Below are positions 32,211-40,804 of a stretch of 45,026 nt of DNA, one piece after another. A program made the translations under genes and the position numbers. The stretch spans positions 1-45,026 of the forward strand of contig NZ_MLYR01000085.1 in assembly GCF_001866655.1 (NCBI RefSeq). Reading direction: 5' to 3'. This DNA is from Bacillus sp. MUM 116 (GTDB lineage: Bacteria > Bacillota > Bacilli > Bacillales > Cytobacillaceae). Position 1 is the first letter of the stretch. Each line of letters opens with the position of its first letter. The notes under the pieces were generated by a model. It was not told where the DNA came from and ran no database searches. It saw nothing but the letters and a program-made list of their open reading frames with translations.

Positions 32211-32834
32211 ATGACAACTGTTTTTGAAACCGTATACAATTGGGAACCTTATTTAAAATATGGAAAAAGGCAAGCAGTAAAACGAAAAACAGTGATATAC
32301 AACCAAGGTTCTATTGGGGACGGTTTCTATTTTCTTCACAAAGGATTAATGAAAATCTCGACTGCAACATCAAATGGGCAAGACCGAATATTAAACATTG
32401 TAGTTCCCGGACAAATTTTCGGCGTTCAAGCGATGGACCAACACCCACACTTTACGACAGCTATAACTGTAAAAGATTCTGTACTTTATTATCTACCTTG
32501 CAATCAGTTTGAGGATTTACTAACGAAACATACCGATTTACAAAATCTCTTTACTAAAACGATAAATCACAAAATGCACATCCTCCTTGAAGGTTTAAAT
32601 ATGAATGCACTTTCATCTAAACAGCAAATTGCTGTACTTATCTTGAATATTTGCGACGATTTCAAAAACTATGGTGTTCCACTATCACAACAAGATCTTG
32701 TATATTGTACAGGTCTAACAAGAATCACGGTTTATAAAATACTAAAGGAGTGGAAGAAACAGAACATCATACAAGTCGAGAATCGGAGATTTATTATTAA
32801 AAAACCCGAACTTTTAAGAAGGCTTATAAAGTAG
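32211..32834 (+). CDS. Crp/Fnr-family transcriptional regulator (copy A)
   Basis: 207-aa Crp/Fnr regulator with an N-terminal cyclic-nucleotide-binding-like beta-barrel (IYNQGSIGDGFYFLHKGLMK, then GQIFGVQAM) and a C-terminal winged helix (VPLSQQDLVYCTGLTRITVYK and LKEWKKQNIIQ). The barrel lacks the PRSA cAMP-binding loop and there are no N-terminal FNR cysteines, so the effector is neither cAMP nor an iron-sulfur cluster. Two ATGs are adjacent (32208, 32211); AGGAG at 32199-32203 is 7 nt from the second, which is preferred. Divergent from the amidohydrolase/AAHS operon and convergent with a paralogue. Confidence 0.87.
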   Translation: MTTVFETVYNWEPYLKYGKRQAVKRKTVIYNQGSIGDGFYFLHKGLMKISTATSNGQDRILNIVVPGQIFGVQAMDQHPHFTTAITVKDSVLYYLPCNQFEDLLTKHTDLQNLFTKTINHKMHILLEGLNMNALSSKQQIAVLILNICDDFKNYGVPLSQQDLVYCTGLTRITVYKILKEWKKQNIIQVENRRFIIKKPELLRRLIK

Positions 32835-32867
32835 CCAGACAAAAATGAATTATACTAATCCAAACTA

Positions 32868-32897
32868 AAAAATGGGTGGTGAAATCCCCCCATTTTT
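32868..32897. terminator. Bidirectional terminator between the two Crp/Fnr genes
   Basis: AAAAATGGGTGG (32868-32879) pairs with CCCCCCATTTTT (32886-32897) with one mismatch; the A and T runs at the ends give a T-tract on either strand. Genes on both sides converge here. Confidence 0.8.
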
Positions 32898-32909
32898 ATA
32901 CGTATTCGA

Positions 32910-33524
32910 TTATGTAGCCTTCCCTATTTCGCTCATTTTCCCGATATCGAGAATCTGAATCTCCCGGCGTTTGGTTTCAATCAGTCCTTCCTGTTTCCAT
33001 TTCTGTAACGTCTTATTTACGGTGATACGCGAAGTCCCAATATATTGAGCAAATGATGTTTGGTTAAGTGAAACACCCTTATTTTCGTACACTAACTTTA
33101 GTAAGTAGTGAGCCATCCGCTGTTCTACACCACTACCAAGAAACGACATAATTTCGGCAAGCAACCTAAATTTGTAGATGAGTGAACGGGTAAATATCAT
33201 AGCAAGATTCGGATAATCCGCACAAACTTTTGATAAATCTTCATCAGAGAAATAATACAAAATGGAAGGGGCAATAGTAACTGCAGTAGTAAGATAGTTC
33301 TCTTTATGAGCCCCATGTTCTCCCAATAACATCCCTTTCGGAACGTAATTAACTATCCTTTCGTCCCCTTTATCCGAAAGAAGTAGAATTTTAACCTCTC
33401 CTGTACTAAGATAGTAAAAACCTTTCCCACTCTCCCCCTGGCGGTAGATTACTGTGTTCTTTTTTAACTCAATCTTTTGTCCATAGTGTAAAAAGGGTTC
33501 CCACGTGTAGCGAAGATCTAACAT
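32910..33524 (-). CDS. Crp/Fnr-family transcriptional regulator (copy B)
   Basis: 204-aa paralogue of the regulator on the opposite strand. Shared features are WEPFLHYG at the start (WEPYLKYG in copy A), VIYRQGESGKGFYYLSTGEVK (VIYNQGSIGDGFYFLHKGLMK in copy A, given here in parts as VIYRQG and GFYYL), and the winged helix VSLNQTSFAQYIGTSRITVNK with LQKWKQEGLIE. No cAMP-binding or FNR cysteine signature. Separated from copy A by one terminator. Start ATG 33524; the upstream site AGGTGAT gives about 7 nt spacing. Target unknown. Confidence 0.87.
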   Translation of the reverse strand: MLDLRYTWEPFLHYGQKIELKKNTVIYRQGESGKGFYYLSTGEVKILLLSDKGDERIVNYVPKGMLLGEHGAHKENYLTTAVTIAPSILYYFSDEDLSKVCADYPNLAMIFTRSLIYKFRLLAEIMSFLGSGVEQRMAHYLLKLVYENKGVSLNQTSFAQYIGTSRITVNKTLQKWKQEGLIETKRREIQILDIGKMSEIGKAT

Positions 33525-33991
33525 TTCATCACCTTTTCTAACAGGTTAATTAACAAGTAAGAAACTAATGGATTCAAGAAAAATTAGTAATTAAAGAAAC
33601 TTTAGAAATGTGTATTGCTACATTCCAAAATATGAATCGCGAACCATCACATTCCGATAAATATGTTGAAGCTAAGGACGTAAACAGACTGTCAAATACT
33701 TAACCAACATACATGAAGGCATACTTTATTAATCAGCGTTTAATAGACGAACACAATGTAAGCAATTTTATTTTTGAATGAAATAAATTTTTCTTGTTTA
33801 AAATGGAAAACCGTTCATATAAACCCCTACCTTGTTAATGATTTCTTTATAAGATCGTAGCTACCTTCTCATACTCCTTGCAATGGCTTCGGTCCCTCTA
33901 AGAAATATGCTAACAAAGGAATAACTATAAGGAAAATATAAAAAAAATAAGTTTTGCTTAAGTTTTTCATATATTAAAACAAAGGAGTTGA

Positions 33992-34036
33992 TTATTCTGA
34001 ACGCTGCTTGATTAAAAAATTATCTCTTCCTATGTT
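33992..34036 (-). pseudogene. Second rtp-like N-terminal fragment
   Basis: Minus-strand codons read NIGRDNFLIKQRSE and stop. The core RDNFLIKQ and 22 of 24 bases around it (CTGCTTGATTAAAAA-x-TTATCTC) repeat the rtp relic at about 466-490. Only this N-terminal piece survives. It is either a copied fragment or the remains of a second rtp-family gene. Confidence 0.5.
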
Positions 34037-34121
34037 GTAATATTTTTATATATAAATACTAATTCGTTATTCTACTTCTCATATCATAAATAAAAGTACG
34101 GTTCGATAAAAAAGTAAAAAG

Positions 34122-34145
34122 GCCTGTATCCATTTGGGATCAGGC
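34122..34145 (-). terminator. Terminator of the DHFR/RibD-C-like gene
   Basis: GCCTGTATCC pairs with GGATCAGGC around ATTTG with one bulged T. On the minus strand CTTTTTACTTTTTT follows. It lies about 65 bp past the stop codon at 34212. Confidence 0.7.
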
Positions 34146-34211
34146 TACATTGCTTTTCATAATGGGACGTAGTTAAAGTTGCCCTTTTAATCCCGGACGC
34201 ACTGCTGTTGC

Positions 34212-34757
34212 TTATTTATATAAGATCTTATATTTTGGTAAAACAACACCATTATCATATTTTTTAATATCCATTAATTCTAAATGAATCTTCTTTTTGC
34301 TAGATCCAAAAAGCGGGATCCCTTCTCCAATCATGACAGGATTGACTTTTAGTATAAGAGTGTCGATCAATTCGTAGTCAAGAAGTGAACCCGCCAGTTG
34401 ACCACCACCACAAAGCCAAATTTTTTGATTCACTGTCTGTTTTAGATTCCTGATAAACTCAACCCCATTGTCCTTTATTAATTCTACTTCCTCATTGGAC
34501 TCAAACTCCATTGATTTAGAGAATATATAGTGTTTAATTCCGTCATATCCCGGCTCACCTGGTTTTTTTCCAAATTGAAATCCATACTCATATGTTTTAC
34601 CACCCATTAAAACCGCATCATATTGTTGAATGGCGGAAATAAAATCTGAAACGTGCTCATCATCATAAAGAAAAATTGAATTGTCGGCTACACCATTGAG
34701 ATCTGCAATAAAGCCATCAGCTGTGGTTGCTACATGATAAATTAACTCGGTAGTCAT
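34212..34757 (-). CDS. Dihydrofolate reductase-family protein (RibD C-terminal type)
   Basis: 181-aa NADPH-dependent reductase of the RibD_C/DHFR-like family (as B. subtilis YyaP/YwjB). Seen are YHVATTADGFIAD at the N-terminus, AVLMGGKTYEYG, KHYIFSKS, the dinucleotide-binding IWLCGGGQLAGSLLD and ILKVNPVMIGEGIPLF. AAGGGGGGA lies 8 nt before ATG 34757. Monocistronic by its own terminator. The physiological substrate is not known for this subgroup; true folate activity is not expected. Confidence 0.85.
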   Translation of the reverse strand: MTTELIYHVATTADGFIADLNGVADNSIFLYDDEHVSDFISAIQQYDAVLMGGKTYEYGFQFGKKPGEPGYDGIKHYIFSKSMEFESNEEVELIKDNGVEFIRNLKQTVNQKIWLCGGGQLAGSLLDYELIDTLILKVNPVMIGEGIPLFGSSKKKIHLELMDIKKYDNGVVLPKYKILYK

Positions 34758-35030
34758 ATAGTTTATCCCCCCTTAATTAGTACTTGTTTTTCTTAAAATA
34801 TACCATTAATGACGTGGTTGGTTTGGTGTGCTGTACTCATAATTCTATTTTTCAGTCTGATGTTTCCAATCTCAATAGGACTAAACAGGGTTTTAAAATT
34901 AGCCAATGTAAATCCTCCTCTCTTTGATACTTCAATGCTATTTATTTGATTTAAATATTAAACTTATAACATGCTTATGAATGAAAAGGAAGCAGGTTTT
35001 CCCCACTTCCTTCATTGTTTTATTCAAAAG
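34758..35030. other. Gap of 273 bp
   Basis: AT-rich spacer between the reductase start and the hyuB stop. I see no gene and no strong hairpin, so the end of the hyuAB transcript is not marked by an obvious terminator. Confidence 0.4.
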
Positions 35031-36818
35031 CTAGTTTTTAGCAATTGCCTTACGGTTTAATGCGAGTTCTGTTCTTTTTTCATCAGTTGCTTGGAAGTCT
35101 ACAGATGAGTCCTTGGTTAATACTACACCATAGACATTTAACGCTTGCTCTAATGAAACAAATTCCTCTCTTACATCTTGTGCAACTTGTTCTGGCTCAC
35201 GGGTCAATGGATCACCCCAGCCGCCTCCGCCGGTACTTTCGAATACAAAGGAGTCACCAGGCTGGAAATGTACTCCTCCTAGCATTTGTGGATGCCAAGT
35301 CCCATCATCAGCCAAACCGCCAATGGTTTCTAATCTGCCATCGCGAGTTCTACGAAGTTGCCGTTGTTGAGCCGAATGTAATCCACCATTAACTCCCGGG
35401 GAGCCTTCGAGAGTTCTGGAACATTCCATCCAAATCATTTCACCTCTGCCAAGAAACTCGATTTCAACATGGACACCTACCCCACCGCGATAGCGTCCTG
35501 CCCCTGCAGAATCCGTACGCATTTCGAATGCATTGTACCGGATTGGAAATAGAAGCTCAGCTATTTCCGCAGGGAGGTTTTGACAGTTGCCAAGCGGATC
35601 CATGGTTACGTGCATACCATCGTGTGTTGGAGTTCCTCCCCAACCTCCAGCTGGCAAATCGGTGAATACATGCAATTCACCAGTATCCGGATCAGTAGCA
35701 CCTGCTACAAACCAGTTCGCATCAGAGCAAGTCGGTGCTACTGCTCTATCAGGAATTGCCTGAGCTAAAGCCATCCAAATGGCTGAAGTAATCTTAGAGG
35801 AAGTAGCTGTCGTACATCCAAGGGTTGGTGCTGGCCATTGCGGATTTAACCACGTATTCTCAGGAATATTTACATTAATTTGGCGATACATTCCCGCGTT
35901 TGCTGGCGCCTCTGGGTTTAGAAAGAACTTTAAAGAATAATAGACTGCAGAAATAGTATTGGCATAAGGAGAATTGATTGGACCAATAGCTGTTGGGTCA
36001 CTTCCAGTAAAGTCAACATCAATGGAGTCTCCCATAACCGTTAATTTTAGGCAAACCCGAACAGGATCATTGCTATATCCATCACTATCCACGTAATCAG
36101 TTGCCTCGTAGACACCATCTGGAATTTGTCTTATTGCCGCTTTGGTCATCTCCTGTGTATAATCAAGAATCTCATGCATTCCCTGCTTTACAATATCCGG
36201 TCCATATTTATCTGCTAATCTCGTAAACTCGTCTCGTGCCGCCCTTAGTGCACCTAGCTGTGCCTGAATGTCTCCCTCAATATATTGTGGTGTCCGAGTA
36301 GCATTTTTGATAATGCTAATCAGTTCCTTATTTGGCTTTCCGCCCTTATAGAGCATGGAAGGAGGCAGGCGTAGACCTTCACCGGCTATATGGGTGTCAA
36401 ACCCACCGCCAACATCCGTCCAGTGAGCTCTGCTCACGGCAAATCCAAGTAAGGCTCCATCATAAAAAACAGGCATGGTCATCGTTACATCCGGGGTATG
36501 GGTCCCGCCATCATAGGGGTCATTAAGGATGATTACATCATCAACCCCCAACTCTTCAATGGGGAACTTCTTTAATGAAGCATGTGCACTAAAATGCATA
36601 GCTGCAATGTGAACTGGACAATTAGCTGTCTGACCAATTAGATTGACATCTGGGTCAAAAATGGCATTGGAGTAATCCACCATATCATAAATAATTGGTG
36701 AGAACGATGCCTTTTGTAATACCTGACTCATTCTTTCACAAGTATATTCGAAGGAACGACGTAACACTTCAAAAGTAATTGGATCAAGTTTCCTCTGATT
36801 GGTATTGATAGTGGTCAT
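35031..36818 (-). CDS. hyuB: Hydantoinase/oxoprolinase/acetone-carboxylase family, B subunit
   Basis: 595-aa HyuB-type subunit of an ATP-dependent enzyme (N-methylhydantoinase, 5-oxoprolinase, acetophenone/acetone carboxylase family). Family landmarks are LDPITFEVLRRSFEYTCERM, a metal-site region DMVDYSNAIFDPD-x-IGQ, VIILNDPYDGGTHTPDV, SRAHWTDVGG and the late ESTGGGGWGDPLTREPE. The ATG overlaps the hyuA stop as ATGA (36815-36818), so the two are translationally coupled and the proteins probably form one complex. Known members open cyclic amides or carboxylate ketones using ATP. Sequence alone does not tell which; the CodA-like gene and AAHS importer nearby lean toward a cyclic amide. Confidence 0.9.
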   Translation of the reverse strand: MTTINTNQRKLDPITFEVLRRSFEYTCERMSQVLQKASFSPIIYDMVDYSNAIFDPDVNLIGQTANCPVHIAAMHFSAHASLKKFPIEELGVDDVIILNDPYDGGTHTPDVTMTMPVFYDGALLGFAVSRAHWTDVGGGFDTHIAGEGLRLPPSMLYKGGKPNKELISIIKNATRTPQYIEGDIQAQLGALRAARDEFTRLADKYGPDIVKQGMHEILDYTQEMTKAAIRQIPDGVYEATDYVDSDGYSNDPVRVCLKLTVMGDSIDVDFTGSDPTAIGPINSPYANTISAVYYSLKFFLNPEAPANAGMYRQINVNIPENTWLNPQWPAPTLGCTTATSSKITSAIWMALAQAIPDRAVAPTCSDANWFVAGATDPDTGELHVFTDLPAGGWGGTPTHDGMHVTMDPLGNCQNLPAEIAELLFPIRYNAFEMRTDSAGAGRYRGGVGVHVEIEFLGRGEMIWMECSRTLEGSPGVNGGLHSAQQRQLRRTRDGRLETIGGLADDGTWHPQMLGGVHFQPGDSFVFESTGGGGWGDPLTREPEQVAQDVREEFVSLEQALNVYGVVLTKDSSVDFQATDEKRTELALNRKAIAKN

Positions 36819-38911
36819 AGGGCACCCTCCTTATTAGCTACTAATGATTTGCTGCCTGTCTTCGACGTATTAATGATAATAATGTTGCCATATTGGTCTA
36901 CATTTGCCTCAGCCGAATGTGGGAGTATAATCTCACTGTCAGGCTGTTCAATAACCGCAGGACCTTGAATTTTTTGGTCACAGTTAAGCTGGGTAGAATT
37001 ATAAACATCAACAGTATATTGTTGACCGTCAAAATAAACCTCTCTCTGATTTTTCGAAACAGAATCTTTGCCCATCCTTTCATTTCCAAGGGCAGCTTTT
37101 AAATCTTTTGCAGATGGCTTAGCCACCTGGCCATATCCAGTTAAGCGCAAGGTGACAAAAGCAACAGGGAAATCTTCTGATGCAACACCGTATTCACGCT
37201 TATGCTCTTTATGGAATGCAGCTGCTACCCCGGCAATAGCCTTTTCATCCAATTCACCATTAGGTACTGGTGTAGCTACTTCATAGGACTGACCGATATA
37301 ACGCATTAGTGCATTTCTCTCAAAGGTCATTTGATCATCAAGTATTCCGTCATCTTTAAGTAATTCTCTGCATTCATGCTCCAGCTTGGTTAATGCAATA
37401 TTTAATTGTTTTGAATCAAGACCGTCAACAGGCGCATAGAATGTGGATTCAAGATCATGACGTACTTCCATGGTAGTACCGCCAAAAGCACATGCAACAC
37501 CTGCAAAAGGTGGTACTAGAATTCGATTAATTCCCGCAGCACGAGCAACTTTAAAGGCATGCATTGCACCAGCGCCCCCAAATGCCACAAGTGTTTGATC
37601 ACGCGGGTCACGGCCTCGATCAGTTGAAACCATCCGAATTGCACCTGCCATGTTTTCACACACAATCTCGATAATTCCCTCAGCACATTCATGGACTGTT
37701 AATCCTAGTGGGTCTGCTACAGTTTGAATAGCTGTAACTGCAGCAACATAATCAAGTTTGAATTTCCCATTAAGTGTCGGGTTTAAGCGCCCTAGAACTA
37801 GATTTGCATCTGTTACTGTTGGGCGAGTTCCTCCACGTCCATAACAGGCTGGTCCTGGATCTGCCCCAGCACTTTGAGGGCCGACACGTAATGAACCACC
37901 TTGGTCGATCCATGCAATTGAGCCGCCGCCTGCACCAATACTCCTAATATCAAGCATTGGAGTAATGATTGGCATATCCCATTCAAGCTCGTATTCGTCT
38001 GTAACCAGCCCGCGTCCGTTCTCCATTAGACAAGCTTCGAAACTTGTTCCCCCTACATCGGTAATAATCATGTCCTTGATATTGAGTAAGTTACTTAAAA
38101 AAGCACCTGCTGCAACACCACCTGCTGGTCCAGAACCAATTAACTCCTCAGGACGTTCTTTAGCCGTGCTGCTTCTCATCATGCCACCATTACTTTTAAC
38201 AATGAAAATAGGGGCAGTTGATCCTTCTTCTTTCAATCTTTCTTCCAGTCGGGAGAAGTAATCGCTGACAATCGGATATAATGAAGCTCTAATTGCTGTT
38301 GTAACAAATCTACCTAATTCGCGGATCTTGGGGCGGGTTTCTGAGGAGAGGGCAACACGTGCATCAGGAATTACGTCTAAAATAATCTCCCGCATTTCTT
38401 GCTCATGCCGGCCGCTTACATATGAGTTAATGAATGCTATGGCAATATTTTTAATGCCAAGTGAAGCGATATGTTCAGCTGTTTTCCGTGCTTCTTCGCG
38501 GTCTAAGGGCTTTACAGTTGAACCATCAACACTTAATTTTTCTGTTACAGTGAAACGACGACTCCGGTTGATGATTGGGCGACTTTTAACCTGATAGGGA
38601 TCATAAAGATGTCGGCGGCGTTGGCGACCAATTTCGATTGTGTCGCGGAATCCTGCTGTTGTAATGAGTGCTGGCTCGGGATATTTACGTTCAATTAAAG
38701 CATTAGTACCAATGGTTGTTCCGTGTATGATTGTACCAATCTCAGAAGGCTTGATTCCTGCATTCGAAAGCGCATTCATAAAACCGATTACAGGATCCTT
38801 TGGTGTTGAAAGAACTTTTGCAGTACGTACACTAGTTTGTCCCTTAACCCCATCATCCCAAGCAAATAAATCGGTGAAGGTTCCGCCGACATCAATTCCA
38901 ACTCGTAACAT
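36815..38911 (-). CDS. hyuA: Hydantoinase/oxoprolinase/acetone-carboxylase family, A subunit
   Basis: 698-aa HyuA-type ATP-using subunit. The actin/ASKHA-fold phosphate loop GIDVGGTFTDLFAWD is at residues 5-19; further landmarks are IIHGTTIGTNALIER, SNGGMMRS, IGSGPAGGVAAGAFL, TDVGGTSFEACLM, SIGAGGGSIAWID, GPQSAGADPGPACYGRGG and FGGAGAMHAF. All ATP-site motifs are intact. AAGGAGG is 7 nt before ATG 38911. It is the first gene of the hyuAB pair. The upstream spacer leads to a decayed PucR-type regulator read divergently. Confidence 0.9.
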   Translation of the reverse strand: MLRVGIDVGGTFTDLFAWDDGVKGQTSVRTAKVLSTPKDPVIGFMNALSNAGIKPSEIGTIIHGTTIGTNALIERKYPEPALITTAGFRDTIEIGRQRRRHLYDPYQVKSRPIINRSRRFTVTEKLSVDGSTVKPLDREEARKTAEHIASLGIKNIAIAFINSYVSGRHEQEMREIILDVIPDARVALSSETRPKIRELGRFVTTAIRASLYPIVSDYFSRLEERLKEEGSTAPIFIVKSNGGMMRSSTAKERPEELIGSGPAGGVAAGAFLSNLLNIKDMIITDVGGTSFEACLMENGRGLVTDEYELEWDMPIITPMLDIRSIGAGGGSIAWIDQGGSLRVGPQSAGADPGPACYGRGGTRPTVTDANLVLGRLNPTLNGKFKLDYVAAVTAIQTVADPLGLTVHECAEGIIEIVCENMAGAIRMVSTDRGRDPRDQTLVAFGGAGAMHAFKVARAAGINRILVPPFAGVACAFGGTTMEVRHDLESTFYAPVDGLDSKQLNIALTKLEHECRELLKDDGILDDQMTFERNALMRYIGQSYEVATPVPNGELDEKAIAGVAAAFHKEHKREYGVASEDFPVAFVTLRLTGYGQVAKPSAKDLKAALGNERMGKDSVSKNQREVYFDGQQYTVDVYNSTQLNCDQKIQGPAVIEQPDSEIILPHSAEANVDQYGNIIIINTSKTGSKSLVANKEGAL

Positions 38912-39192
38912 ATATCTTCCTCCTTTTTTGGTAGTTCTGTTAATCCTAAGAAGTTGTTAATAACAAATGGATTACAGGTTTCCTTTAGCGAAACCAAAAA
39001 AAAACAATGTTCTATTTACTGGCACTTTGTCCAATCCATTCCTTATTAACAAAGATAATTACAAAGGAAAGTGATTTACGCCTTAATGGTTGTAATTATC
39101 TATATATTCAGTATATTTTATATGAAAGCCTCTTACAATACGTCGAAAAGACGAACTTAAAAACTTACATTCATACGATTGGACGAATGCCT
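38912..39192. other. Divergent spacer upstream of hyuA
   Basis: Holds the hyuA promoter region and the start of the decayed PucR gene. I found no pair of consensus -35/-10 boxes at good spacing; TTGGAC on the minus strand near 39028-39033 is the best -35 candidate. Confidence 0.3.
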
Positions 39193-39783
39193 ATGTCGAT
39201 TACAATTCGTGAAATAATTAGCAACCCACATTTGAAGACAAGTGTAATATAATATATTAGCCTATCTTCCTTCAAACACTTAGGCAATTTCGAGTTTAAT
39301 AGATGAATTACCGCCGAATGTTCGCTTTGGAATCAGTAACATCTTTGAGAATCCTTTACAAACGCCAGAAGCTCTGCAACAAGCCTTATGGGCATTAAAA
39401 GCAGCTGAAAACAATGATAAAAACATTGTCTATTATAATGAGGAATTACCGGTTTTCCCCTTTTTGCCCCAAGCAGAGAAGAGGCACATGATTTAGTTAA
39501 ACAAGTAATTGGCTAACTGTTAGCATATGACAAAAAGAATACAAGTCAGTTGGTAATGACTCTATTTATATACCTAAATGAAAACCGTTCACGGCAGATA
39601 ACTTCCAATAAATTATATATTCATAAACAAACATTGGTTTATCGTATCAGCAAAATCGAGCAACTAACAGGACGCCGGCTTAATGTCACCAAAAGTGTTG
39701 CTGAGCTTTGGTTTGCTCCACAAACAGCTGTCATGTTGGGATTAATTCCAGATTTTTCAGAGGATTGGGTTGAGGTAAATTAG
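39193..39783 (+). pseudogene. Decayed PucR/CdaR-type regulator
   Basis: Pieces of a PucR-family activator in order: the N-terminus MSITIREIISNPHLKTSVI; then, after a large internal deletion near 39250, the GGDEF-like/linker region VRFGISNIFENPLQTPEA and ALWALKAAENNDKNIVYYN; a frameshift near 39470; a TAA inside VIG-stop-LLAYDKKN; and an intact C-terminal helix-turn-helix FIYLNENRSRQITSNKLYIH, then QTLVYRISKIEQLTG. PucR proteins are normally about 500 aa; under 200 codons remain. It sits divergent from hyuAB, the usual place for the regulator of such a catabolic operon. Confidence 0.75.
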
Positions 39784-39866
39784 GTGTATAATTTCGAGGG
39801 ATTTCACGCTTTGAAATCCCTTAAAAATTAACAAAGCAAAAAAACCCATTAGCTGAATAAGAGATT

Positions 39867-40313
39867 TTATTTTTTTAAGTGACCCTTTAATTCAATTAAT
39901 TTGTTCTTAATAAAAGGTTCGACTTCTTCGGGTAATTGGTTTAATCTAAAAAATCTGGCTTCAATTCCTGTATCACTCTGAGGAGTTATTTCTCCTTCGT
40001 ACTCGGTACATAAATAACCAATTGCAACAGTATGATACCTTTCATCGACTCGATTTATTAATTCCTTGCCTGAATAGACACCTAACAATTTTAACACCTT
40101 TATTTTAACGCCTATATTTTCAAAGACAATTCGTGTAATACACTCTTCAACTGACTCATTTAACTGTAAAGTTCCCCCTGGAATAGTCCACATTCCACCT
40201 ACGTTTCGACTCAGTAAAATTTCTCGTTTATCATTAATGATAGCTACACTAGGTCGCACGATGATTAGTGGAGAATCTCCAATCATTTCTCTTATATCTT
40301 CACAATATCCCAT
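39867..40313 (-). CDS. Nudix-fold hydrolase with imperfect Nudix box
   Basis: 148-aa Nudix protein. The MWTIPGGTLQLNESVEECI and TRIVFENIGVKI stretch (about residues 50-80) occupies the Nudix box, but the REUxEExGU half reads RIVFENIGV: the first Glu is Ile and the second of the metal-binding Glu pair is Asn. Catalysis may be weak or altered. The rest (GVYSGKELINRVDERYHTVAIGYLC) is typical of small Bacillus MutT-like proteins. The frame opens at a TTG 12 bp upstream, but GGAGG is 5 nt from ATG 40313. Substrate unknown. Confidence 0.8.
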   Translation of the reverse strand: MGYCEDIREMIGDSPLIIVRPSVAIINDKREILLSRNVGGMWTIPGGTLQLNESVEECITRIVFENIGVKIKVLKLLGVYSGKELINRVDERYHTVAIGYLCTEYEGEITPQSDTGIEARFFRLNQLPEEVEPFIKNKLIELKGHLKK

Positions 40314-40420
40314 AAATACCTCCAATGATAAAATTCTTTACGAAAGTAAACAAAACCTTTTACCTGATTTCAAATATATGAATAAAAAGAAGTAACCTAC
40401 TCCTTTAAAGATGGTATTTG

Positions 40421-40621
40421 TCAGCCACCTTCTATACAAGTTGCAGCGGAACTACCTATAACATAATTTAATTCAGTCAATAAAACTTGGAGAGTGTTTT
40501 CTGTAACTAATACCTGTAATACCTTTTCTGTAATTGGAACATTGTATTTTTGAAAAACCTCAATTGTTTCTTCCCACAATTCGGTTATAGCTTTTGAAGT
40601 CATATTTGATTGAATCACCAT
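40421..40621 (-). CDS. Small conserved-looking protein, 66 aa
   Basis: AAGGAGG lies 9 nt before ATG 40621, a strong start. The protein is mildly acidic and mostly helical in character (ITELWEETIEVFQKYNVPIT, EKVLQVLVTENTLQVLLTEL), ends SSAATCIEGG, and has no membrane segment or motif I recognise. It stands alone between the Nudix gene and a small membrane protein gene. Function unknown. Confidence 0.65.
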   Translation of the reverse strand: MVIQSNMTSKAITELWEETIEVFQKYNVPITEKVLQVLVTENTLQVLLTELNYVIGSSAATCIEGG

Positions 40622-40685
40622 AAAAAATAACCTCCTTAAAACTTCATAATACCATTTTTCCCTTCAACTTAGGGAGTGGAAAAAG

Positions 40686-40706
40686 AAAAAAAGTCGCAGC
40701 AGCGAC
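40686..40706 (-). terminator. Terminator of the small membrane protein gene
   Basis: GTCGC (40693-40697) and GCGAC (40702-40706) with a 4-base loop, followed on the minus strand by TTTTTTTCTTTTT. Confidence 0.75.
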
Positions 40707-40804
40707 CCTCTTATAACCATAAGCCCTCGTTAGCTAAAGATGGACTCTTAGTTTTCATCTTTTTTATGAAGCTATTTTCAAACCAATATAATGACTGGAT
40801 AATA

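Larger units (their letters stand above)
33525..34211. other. Gap of 687 bp with gene fragments
   Basis: On the plus strand 33569-33703 a 44-codon open stretch contains ETLEMCIATFQNMNREP and KYVEAKDVNRLSN before a TAA. Its composition looks protein-like but I recognise no family; it has no good start. An rtp-like fragment lies at 33992-34036, and the terminator of the next gene at 34122-34145. Confidence 0.45.

Noticed and set aside
33569..33703. Short plus-strand frame with ETLEMCIATFQNMNREP
   Set aside because: Protein-like composition but no start, no ribosome binding site and no family; kept only as a note in the gap description.
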